Position numbers and translations under genes: made by a program
In this document: positions 18,349 to 25,482 of the stretch, piece by piece
Position numbering within the stretch: position 1 is the first letter of the stretch
Layout of the letters: each line of letters starts with the position of its first letter
The notes under the pieces: model-generated
Seen by the model: the letters and a program-made list of their open reading frames with translations, nothing else
Database searches by the model: none
What the model was told of the DNA's origin: nothing
Assembly (NCBI RefSeq): GCF_000716785.1
Contig: NZ_JNYY01000008.1
Coordinates: forward strand, 1-64,000
Direction: 5' to 3'
Source of the DNA: Amycolatopsis vancoresmycina
GTDB taxonomy: Bacteria; Actinomycetota; Actinomycetes; Mycobacteriales; Pseudonocardiaceae
Length of the DNA: 64,000 nt

Positions 18349-19296
18349 TCACCCCCGTGAAAGCGGACGCGTTCCCACCGCTGAACGTTGCCCATTCCGG
18401 CGCACGATCAACACAATGGCCGCTGCTGCAACGATTCCGAGAAGGTTGACCAGCAGCTGCCCGACGGACTGGAGACACCGGCTCCACTCCCCCGCCACGG
18501 CCGCGACGACCGCGTACCCCGCGGCCGGCACCGTCGTCACGGAGATGAACACGCCCACCAGCGCGGCCGACTTCGCCGACGTCATGGCGAGCATCCCGGC
18601 GGCGCCGGCCAGCATCGCGACGACCAGGGACGGCACCCCGACGGAGAAGACGAAGTCGACGTCGTGGTTCCGCTCCAGCCGGAACGCGTCCGCGCCGAAG
18701 ACGTCGGTCGCGCGCACGAGCAGGGCGCCGCCCAGCGTCACGACCATCGCCAGCGGGAAGCCGATCCCCAGCGCCGCGGCCGCGCGGCGGACCAGGTCCC
18801 ATCGGCGCAGCACGAGCCCGACCGCGAGGGCGGCCAGCGGCCCGAACTCCGGGCCGACCACCATCGCGCCGACGATCGTCACCGCGGAGTTCGTCAGCAC
18901 GCCGACCGCGGCGAGCAGGCACGCGATGGTGAGGAAGGCCAGGAACGTCACGTTCAGCCGGGATTCCTCCCCGGTGCGCGCGACCAGCTCCTCCCACACC
19001 ACGGCGTCGGCGGCTTCGCCCGGCGCCGCCTCTTCCGCCCGGTCGGCGGCGTCGGACAGCGCCGTGTCGAGCGCTTCCAGGGTGATGCCGCCGGTGTGGT
19101 CGAGGTCGAGCGCGCACAGGGCGTCGATGATCTCGTCCGCCGCCTCACGCGCGATGTCGGCCTCGACCAGGTCACCCGCCGGTTCCACGGCGGCGCCGCG
19201 GTGCACGACCAGGTGTGCCGTGCCGGCGTGCGCCCGCAGGATGCCGAGCGCCGAAGCGGTCTTCTCCTGCGGGCACACGGCCCTGAGGTGCAGCAC
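18349..19296 (-). CDS. DUF389 domain-containing membrane protein
   Basis: 315 residues. The N-terminal soluble region (1 to about 110) is followed by roughly six membrane helices. The DUF389 core includes FLAFLTIACLLAAVGVLTNS, VTIVGAMVVGPEFGPLAALA and the strongly conserved AGAAGMLAMTSAKSAALVGV loop. DUF389 proteins are widespread in actinomycetes and of unknown function. The GTG start shares its first base with the aspS TAG stop (TAGTG), so translation is probably coupled to aspS. Confidence 0.88.
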   Translation of the reverse strand: MLHLRAVCPQEKTASALGILRAHAGTAHLVVHRGAAVEPAGDLVEADIAREAADEIIDALCALDLDHTGGITLEALDTALSDAADRAEEAAPGEAADAVVWEELVARTGEESRLNVTFLAFLTIACLLAAVGVLTNSAVTIVGAMVVGPEFGPLAALAVGLVLRRWDLVRRAAAALGIGFPLAMVVTLGGALLVRATDVFGADAFRLERNHDVDFVFSVGVPSLVVAMLAGAAGMLAMTSAKSAALVGVFISVTTVPAAGYAVVAAVAGEWSRCLQSVGQLLVNLLGIVAAAAIVLIVRRNGQRSAVGTRPLSRG

Positions 19297-21071
19297 TAGT
19301 TCTGCGGGGCGGCGGCCGGTTTCGCGTCGATCCCGGCCTCCTTGCGCTGCTGCGCCGTGATCGGCGCCGGCGCCGCGGTCAGCGGGTCGTAGCCGCCGCC
19401 GGTCTTCGGGAACGCGATCACGTCACGCAGCGAGTCGGCCTTCGCCAGCAGCATGACGATCCGGTCCCAGCCGAACGCGATGCCGCCGTGCGGCGGCGGG
19501 CCGAAGGCGAAGGCGTCGAGCAGGAAGCCGAACTTCTCCTGCGCCTCCTCCTCGCCGAGGCCCATCAGGCTGAAGACGCGCTTCTGGACGTCGCCGCGGT
19601 GGATACGGATCGAGCCGCCGCCGATCTCGTTGCCGTTGCAGACGATGTCGTAGGCGTAGGCGAGCGCGTTGCCCGGGTCCTGCTCGAACTTGTCGATCCA
19701 CTCCGGGGTCGGCGAGGTGAACGCGTGGTGCACCGCGGTCCACTTGCCGGAGCCGACGGCGACGTCGTCGCCGATGTCCTCGACCGGCGCGAACAGCGGC
19801 GCGTCGACGACCCACACGAACGACCAGGCGTTCTCGTCGATCAGGCCGAGCCGCTTGCCGATCTCGTCGCGCGCGGCGCCGAGCAGCGGCTGCGTCGACG
19901 CGGCCTTGCCCGCGGCGAAGAAGATGCAGTCGCCCGGCTTCGCGCCCGCCGCGGCGGCGACGTTCTCGCGCTCGGTCTCGGACAGGTTCTTCGCGACCGG
20001 GCCGCCGAGCGTGCCGTCCTCGTTCACGAGGATGTACGCGAGGCCGCGCGCGCCGCGCTGCTTCGCCCACTCCTGCCACGCGTCGAGCTGGCGGCGCGGC
20101 TGGTCGGCGCCACCCGCCATGACGACCGCACCGACGTACGGCGCCTGGAACACGCGGAACGGCGTGTCGGCGAAGAACTCCGTCATGTCGGTGATCTCGA
20201 GGTCGAAGCGCAGGTCCGGCTTGTCGGAGCCGTACTTGGCCATCGCCTCGTGGTAGGTGATGCGCGGGATGGGCCGCGGGATCTCGTGCCCGATCAGCTT
20301 CCACAGCGCGGCGACGATGTCCTCGCCGAGCTTGATGACGTCGTCCTGCTCGACGAAGCTCATCTCGATGTCGAGCTGGGTGAACTCCGGCTGCCGGTCG
20401 GCGCGGAAGTCTTCGTCGCGGTAGCAGCGGGCGATCTGGTAGTACCGCTCCATGCCGCCGACCATGAGCAGCTGCTTGAACAGCTGCGGCGACTGCGGCA
20501 GCGCGTACCAGGAGCCGGGCTTGAGCCGCGCCGGGACCAGGAAGTCGCGCGCGCCTTCGGGCGTCGAGCGGGTCATCGTCGGGGTCTCGATCTCGACGAA
20601 GTCCTGGGCGTGCAGCACCTCGCGCGCGGCGCGGGAGACCTCGCTGCGCAGCCGCATGGCCGCGGCCGGGCCGCTGCGGCGCAGGTCGAGGTAGCGGTGC
20701 TTGAGGCGGACCTCTTCGCCGACGTCGACGCGGTCGTCGATCGGGAACGGCAGCGGCGCGGACTCCGAGAGCACCTCGAGCTCGGTCGCGAGGACCTCGA
20801 TCTCGCCGGTCGGGATCTCGGCGTTGGCGTTGCCCTCGGGCCGCTTCGCGACCTCGCCGACGATCTTCACGCAGAACTCGGAGCGCAGCGCGTGCGCGCG
20901 CTCGGCCATCTCGCCTTCGCGGAAGACGACCTGGGCGACGCCGCTGGCGTCGCGGAGGTCGATGAAGATGACGCCGCCGTGATCGCGCCGCCGGGCCACC
21001 CAGCCGGTGAGGGTGACGGTCTGTCCGGCCTGTCCGGCACGCAGGGTGCCGGCTTGATGGGTGCGGAGCAC
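19296..21071 (-). CDS. aspS: Aspartate--tRNA(Asp/Asn) ligase
   Basis: 591 residues, bacterial-type length. The N-terminal anticodon-binding OB fold starts MLRTHQAGTLRAGQAGQTVT, with VARRRDHGGVIFIDLRD. Class II motifs are present: motif 2 in RCYRDEDFRADRQPEFTQLD and motif 3 in AFGWDRIVMLLAK. The GAD insertion typical of bacterial AspRS lies between. Actinobacteria often lack AsnRS and use this enzyme non-discriminatingly with GatCAB; that cannot be tested here. It corresponds to M. tuberculosis Rv2572c and is followed by the overlapping DUF389 gene. Confidence 0.97.
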   Translation of the reverse strand: MLRTHQAGTLRAGQAGQTVTLTGWVARRRDHGGVIFIDLRDASGVAQVVFREGEMAERAHALRSEFCVKIVGEVAKRPEGNANAEIPTGEIEVLATELEVLSESAPLPFPIDDRVDVGEEVRLKHRYLDLRRSGPAAAMRLRSEVSRAAREVLHAQDFVEIETPTMTRSTPEGARDFLVPARLKPGSWYALPQSPQLFKQLLMVGGMERYYQIARCYRDEDFRADRQPEFTQLDIEMSFVEQDDVIKLGEDIVAALWKLIGHEIPRPIPRITYHEAMAKYGSDKPDLRFDLEITDMTEFFADTPFRVFQAPYVGAVVMAGGADQPRRQLDAWQEWAKQRGARGLAYILVNEDGTLGGPVAKNLSETERENVAAAAGAKPGDCIFFAAGKAASTQPLLGAARDEIGKRLGLIDENAWSFVWVVDAPLFAPVEDIGDDVAVGSGKWTAVHHAFTSPTPEWIDKFEQDPGNALAYAYDIVCNGNEIGGGSIRIHRGDVQKRVFSLMGLGEEEAQEKFGFLLDAFAFGPPPHGGIAFGWDRIVMLLAKADSLRDVIAFPKTGGGYDPLTAAPAPITAQQRKEAGIDAKPAAAPQN

Positions 21072-21155
21072 TGCGACTGCTCTCCTTCGACATGGGTGTG
21101 CACGCTGCTTGAACCCCCCAGCCTACGGCGTCGGCAGGCCACTCCCGCGCGGTGG

Positions 21156-21758
21156 TCAGAGGACGTACTTGGGCCGGATCTCCAGCGCCGCGACCAGCCG
21201 GTGGGCCTGGGCCAGGTAGGCGGGCACCTGGTAGATGCGCCCGCCCGGGTTCGCCACCAGCCAGCTCGCCGCCGCGGACGCCGACGCGAAGAACGGCTGG
21301 CCCGCGCACGCCACCGCGTCGGCCCCGTCCAGGCCGAAGCCGAGGTCGACCGCCGCGACCACCACCGACGGCGGGTCCACCAGCAGGATCGCGTGGGAGG
21401 TCAGCTCGATGCGGATGCGGGTCCCGGTGACCGGGCAGGTCGCCGTCGCGTGCACGCGCTCGCCGGTGGCGATGGCCAGCAGGAACATGTCCACCGTGCC
21501 GTCGGGGCCGGCGCCGAGGGTGCCTTCGGCCGGTTCGAGGCGGTGGTGGGCCCCGCGCGGGGCCGGCCCGGTGGAGACCAGGTCGCGGTGCAGCGTGAAG
21601 CCGATCAGCTCGACCAGCCGCCGGGCTTCGGCCGGGGGCACGCCGACCGTCGCGGCCAGCCGGTCGACGCCCACCGGGTGCCGGCCGGCCCGCGTCAGCT
21701 TGAGGGCGGCCCAGGCGAGCCGGGCCGCCGCGACGCGGTCGGTCTGCGAGGTCGTCAC
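21156..21758 (-). CDS. MerB-like (organomercurial lyase fold) protein lacking one catalytic Cys
   Basis: 200 residues. The N-terminal winged-helix-like part (RHPVGVDRLAATVGVPPAEA) and C-terminal NosL/MerB-type domain match organomercurial lyase. Counting back from the structural Cys in ATATCPVTGTRI (MerB C117), the position of catalytic Cys96 is Gly in GTVDMF and Asp99 is kept. The third position is Cys in ACAGQPFFAS (C159). With one of two essential cysteines missing it is probably not a classical mercury lyase. GGAAGGAG lies upstream of the GTG start at 21758. No mer genes are nearby. Confidence 0.75.
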   Translation of the reverse strand: MTTSQTDRVAAARLAWAALKLTRAGRHPVGVDRLAATVGVPPAEARRLVELIGFTLHRDLVSTGPAPRGAHHRLEPAEGTLGAGPDGTVDMFLLAIATGERVHATATCPVTGTRIRIELTSHAILLVDPPSVVVAAVDLGFGLDGADAVACAGQPFFASASAAASWLVANPGGRIYQVPAYLAQAHRLVAALEIRPKYVL

Positions 21759-21903
21759 GGCCGGCTCCTTCCGGGATCGATCCCTTCGACGTTAGGCGCC
21801 GGTGACACACGACGACAACGACACGACCGGACATTTTGCTGCAAACCGAAGACACCGCCCCCGAACGGCGCAGCGCGTCACCCGGTGGGTCCGAAAAGGA
21901 CCG

Positions 21904-23793
21904 TCAGAGCAGGCGCAGCTGCTCCGCCGGGACGTCCGCCGGCGCGGCGGGCGCCGGGCCGCGCAGGTCGAAGCCGGTCTTGGCGGCCAGGCCGTGCCGC
22001 CGCAGCAGCGGCGCGACCCGCTCCGCGAGCCGCTCCCGGTACGCCTTCCGCACGTAGCTCCCCCGCGCGTACAGCTCGCGGTACCGCGGGACGAGCTCCG
22101 GGTGCGTGCCCGCCAGCCAGCGGCCGAACCACTCGCGGGCGCCGGGCCGCAGGTGCAGCGCGAACGCCGTGACGCTCGACGCGCCGACGTCGGCAAGCTG
22201 GGCGAAGAGCGCGTCCAGGGCCTCGGCCGAGTCGGTCAGCCACGGCAGCACCGGCGCGACCAGCACCGAGCACGGCAACCCGGCGTCGCGGGCCTTGCGG
22301 ACCAGCTCCAGCCGCGCCCGCGGGCTCGGCGTGCCGGGCTCGAGACGGTGCTGCAGCTCTTCGTCGAGGAGCGCGATCGACACCGCGAGCCCCACCGGGA
22401 CATCGGCGGAGACGTCCTTCAGCAGCGGCAGGTCCCGCGCCAGCACCGTGCCCTTGGTCAGCACCGACAGCGGCGTGCCGGACCGGGCCAGCGCCGTGAT
22501 GATGCCCGGCATGAGCCGGTAGCGGCCCTCGGCGCGCTGGTAGGGGTCGGTGTTGGTACCCATCGCGACGGGCTCGCGCCGCCACGACGGCTTCTTCAGC
22601 TGCGCGGCCAGCACCTGCGGCGCGTTGATCTTGACGACCACCTGCGTGTCGAAGTCGCGGCCGGCGTCGAAGTCGAGGTAGGTGTGGGTGTTCCGGGCGA
22701 AGCAGTTGTGCGAAACCATGCCGTCGGCCACGAAGTCGCCGGTGCCGGTGGTGATGTCGAACAGCGGCAGCTGCAGGCCCAGCGCCTCGATCGCTTCCAC
22801 GCGGCGGCGGCTCGCCCCGATCGCCGCGCCTTCGAGCGACCGCTTCCAAGCCACGGCGGGGTTGCTCACGTGCAGGAACCGCAGCACTTCGCCGACGCCG
22901 CCGAGCAGGCGGATTTCCTGGCGCGTCGGGAACTTCGGCACCTCGTCCAGCTGGTGGGCGAAGCCGAAGCGGGCGAGCGCGGCGGTGAACGCGTCGGTGA
23001 TTTCGGGCTCGTCGTGCGCCACCGCGAGGACGCCGCGGCCGTAGCCGCCTGCCAGGTCGAAGACGCCGGCGAGGAACCCGCGCTGCCAGTGGGCGTCCGG
23101 ATCCGGCGGCACCTTGAGAAAACCGACCGACGCACCGAAGTCCGGCAGGTACTCCAGCGCCCGCGCGGCGGCGTCCGGCTCCGCGGCGAACCCGCCGGAG
23201 CGCAGCATCCCGCAGAGGTAGCCGGCCCGGTAGCCGAGGGTTTCGTCGGGGGTCGGGGCGAACCGGCCGACACCGATCAGCTCGGTGCCGGGCGTCAGGT
23301 GCGGCCGCTGCGCGGCGCCGAACTTGCTGCCGGTGACGTGCTTCCACCCCTTGCTCGTGAGGAACCGGTGGTCACCGCCGGCCACGAGCCGGGTGCCGTC
23401 GTCGAGCGTCACGCGGTAGGCGGCGCGCAGGGTGGTCCAGTGGGCTTCGACCCGGGTCGGCACCAGCCGCCGGGCGGCACCGTGGCCCCGGGTGCCGTAG
23501 ATCTCGTCACCGACCTCCAGGTCCGACAGCGCCCGCGTCCGGCCGTCGGCCATGAGGATCCGGGTGCCGCCTTCGAGGCAGTAGGTGCAGGCGTGCGAGC
23601 AGCCGCGGTAGGGGTTGACGGTCCAGCCGAACGGCACCCCGGACCCGGCAGGCACCTTGTTCAGCACCGACCGCGCGTGCACCTCGTGAAAGGTGACGCC
23701 GTCGAATTCCGGTGACCGCACCGATCGCACCAGGCCCTCCAGCCCGGGCAGTGCCGGTTCACCCTCCCCTGTCCGCTGCCGATCCCATCGCAC
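21904..23793 (-). CDS. Rv2578c family radical SAM protein containing an intein
   Basis: 629 residues as translated, 337 after removal of the intein (residues 72-363). Exteins form an Rv2578c/SplB-like radical SAM protein: NPYRGCSHACTY then CFARNTHTY gives the CxxxCxxC iron-sulfur motif only after splicing. The C-extein continues with VVVKINAPQVLAAQL, VAMGTNTDPYQRAEGRYRL and a TIM-barrel core. Function of the family is unknown; the mycobacterial homolog is Rv2578c, likewise downstream of aspS. The protein cannot bind its cluster normally until the intein leaves, so splicing is obligatory for activity (inference). Confidence 0.93.
   Translation of the reverse strand: MRWDRQRTGEGEPALPGLEGLVRSVRSPEFDGVTFHEVHARSVLNKVPAGSGVPFGWTVNPYRGCSHACTYCLEGGTRILMADGRTRALSDLEVGDEIYGTRGHGAARRLVPTRVEAHWTTLRAAYRVTLDDGTRLVAGGDHRFLTSKGWKHVTGSKFGAAQRPHLTPGTELIGVGRFAPTPDETLGYRAGYLCGMLRSGGFAAEPDAAARALEYLPDFGASVGFLKVPPDPDAHWQRGFLAGVFDLAGGYGRGVLAVAHDEPEITDAFTAALARFGFAHQLDEVPKFPTRQEIRLLGGVGEVLRFLHVSNPAVAWKRSLEGAAIGASRRRVEAIEALGLQLPLFDITTGTGDFVADGMVSHNCFARNTHTYLDFDAGRDFDTQVVVKINAPQVLAAQLKKPSWRREPVAMGTNTDPYQRAEGRYRLMPGIITALARSGTPLSVLTKGTVLARDLPLLKDVSADVPVGLAVSIALLDEELQHRLEPGTPSPRARLELVRKARDAGLPCSVLVAPVLPWLTDSAEALDALFAQLADVGASSVTAFALHLRPGAREWFGRWLAGTHPELVPRYRELYARGSYVRKAYRERLAERVAPLLRRHGLAAKTGFDLRGPAPAAPADVPAEQLRLL
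22705..23580 (-). other. Intein with decayed LAGLIDADG endonuclease
   Basis: 292 codons inserted in the radical SAM gene. It starts at Cys72 (CLEGGTRILMADGRTR, block A). Block B is VAGGDHRFLT, and it ends FVADGMVSHN (blocks F/G) followed by the +1 Cys of the host. All splicing residues (Cys1, block-B His, penultimate His, terminal Asn, +1 Cys) are present. Two LAGLIDADG-like helices remain, YLCGMLRSGG and FLAGVFDLAGG, but the penultimate acidic residue of each motif is Gly or Ala, so the homing endonuclease should be inactive. Confidence 0.9.
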
Positions 23794-23952
23794 GGCGCCA
23801 GTCGAACATACGTTCTAGACGAGTGTCAAACCGGTTCGGGGGCAGTGGATCACGTGGTGCTGATGTGACTGCTGGGGCGGGGAAGGCGTCCCCGTCCGCG
23901 CGAAGCGGTGAGCCATCGTGACATCCACGCAGACCGGGGAACCAGGTCACGG

Positions 23953-23972
23953 ACCGGCCACCTGTGGCCGGT
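23953..23972 (-). terminator. Hairpin terminator of sthA
   Basis: ACCGGCCAC (23953-23961) and GTGGCCGGT (23964-23972) form a 9-bp stem with a 2-base loop, 8 bases beyond the sthA stop. The rest of the 187-base gap up to the radical SAM gene start shows no gene. Confidence 0.5.
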
Positions 23973-23980
23973 GGGGCGGT

Positions 23981-25393
23981 TCAGGACGAAAACCGGTCCA
24001 GCGCCCGGATCTTGTTCGTCGCGTCCAGCGCCGCCACCTTGTACGCCTCCGACAGCGTCGGGTAGTTGAACACCGCGTCCACCAGGTAGTCGACCGTGCC
24101 GCCGCAGCCCATCACCGCCTGTCCGATGTGGACCAGATCCGTCGCGCCCGTGCCGAACACGTGGACGCCGAGCAGCTTCCGGTCCGCTGTGGACACCAGC
24201 AGCTTCAGCATCCCGTAGCTGTCGCCGGTGATCTGGCCGCGGGCCAGCTCGCGGTAGCGGGCGATGCCCACCTCGTACGGCACCGACGACGACGTCAGCT
24301 GGGCCTCCGTCGCGCCGACGTAGGAAATCTCCGGGATCGTGTAGATGCCGATCGGCTGCAGGGCGCCCAGCTCGTTCGCCGGCTCGCCGAACGCGTGGTA
24401 CGCCGCGAGCCTGCCCTGGTCCATCGACGTCGCCGCCAGGGCCGGGAAGCCGATCACGTCGCCGACCGCGTAGATGTGCGGTACCTGCGTGCGGTAGTTC
24501 TCGTCGACCACCAGCCGGCCGCGCTCGTCGGCGGCCAGGCCGGCCGCCTCCAGGTTGAGCTCGCCGGTCATGCCCTGGCGGCCGGCCGAGTACATCACGC
24601 CGTCGGCCGGGATCCGCTTGCCGCTCACCAGCGTGGTGATCGTCGCGTCGGCGGACACCGCCACGTCCGCGACCTTCTCGCCGAAGCGGAACGTGACGCC
24701 GAGGTCGCGCAGCTGGAACTTGAGCGACTCGACGATCTCCGGGTCGCAGAAGTCGAGCATGTGGTCGCGCTGCTCGACCACGGTGACCCGCGAGCCGAGT
24801 GCGGCGAACATCGACGCGTACTCGATGCCGATCACCCCGGCGCCCACCACGACCAGCGACGACGGGATCTGCTCGAGCCGCAGGATCTCGTCGGAGTCGA
24901 GCACGCGGGCGGCGTCGAAGTCGACCTGCTTCGGCCGGGCGGGGCGGGTGCCGGTGGCGATCACGACGTGGTCGGCCGACAGCGTGCGCCGGTCGCCGCG
25001 GTGGCGGCCCTCGACGACCACGGTGTGCGGGTCGGCGAACGAGCCCGTGCCGTCGACCAGGTCGATGTGGTTGCGCATCAGCTGCGCGCGCACGACCTGG
25101 ACCTCGCGCCCGACGACGTGCTGGGTGCGCGCCAGCAGGTCGGCGATGGTGATGTCCTGCTTGACCCGGTAGCTCGCGCCGTACAGCTCGCGCTGGTTCA
25201 TGCCGGTCAGGTAGAGCACCGCTTCGCGCAGCGTCTTGGACGGGATGGTGCCGGTGTTGACGCACACCCCGCCGACCATGTCGTGCCGGTCGACGACCGC
25301 CACCTTCTTGCCGAGCTTCGCCGCGGCGATGGCCGCCTTCTGCCCGCCGGGGCCCGAACCGATGACGATGAGGTCGTACTCGTGCTCGCTCAC
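23981..25393 (-). CDS. sthA: Si-specific (soluble) NAD(P)+ transhydrogenase
   Basis: 470 residues, class I pyridine-nucleotide-disulfide oxidoreductase fold. The FAD-binding loop is YDLIVIGSGPGGQKAAIAAA, the NAD(P) loop VVVGAGVIGIEYASMF. The redox motif, CxxxxC in disulfide reductases, reads CVNTGTIPSKT: the second Cys is Thr, which is characteristic of SthA rather than lipoamide dehydrogenase. The dimerisation domain ends normally. It balances NADPH and NADH. GTG at 25393 begins SEHEYDLIV. It is divergent from the SARP-type regulator across 89 bases. Confidence 0.93.
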   Translation of the reverse strand: MSEHEYDLIVIGSGPGGQKAAIAAAKLGKKVAVVDRHDMVGGVCVNTGTIPSKTLREAVLYLTGMNQRELYGASYRVKQDITIADLLARTQHVVGREVQVVRAQLMRNHIDLVDGTGSFADPHTVVVEGRHRGDRRTLSADHVVIATGTRPARPKQVDFDAARVLDSDEILRLEQIPSSLVVVGAGVIGIEYASMFAALGSRVTVVEQRDHMLDFCDPEIVESLKFQLRDLGVTFRFGEKVADVAVSADATITTLVSGKRIPADGVMYSAGRQGMTGELNLEAAGLAADERGRLVVDENYRTQVPHIYAVGDVIGFPALAATSMDQGRLAAYHAFGEPANELGALQPIGIYTIPEISYVGATEAQLTSSSVPYEVGIARYRELARGQITGDSYGMLKLLVSTADRKLLGVHVFGTGATDLVHIGQAVMGCGGTVDYLVDAVFNYPTLSEAYKVAALDATNKIRALDRFSS

Positions 25394-25482
25394 GAGTCGA
25401 GCCTGCGCACCCGGCGGCCCCGGCGCAACCCCCCACCGGTGAAGATCCGCCAACACCGCCGCAGCGGGGTTAGCGTGGGCCG

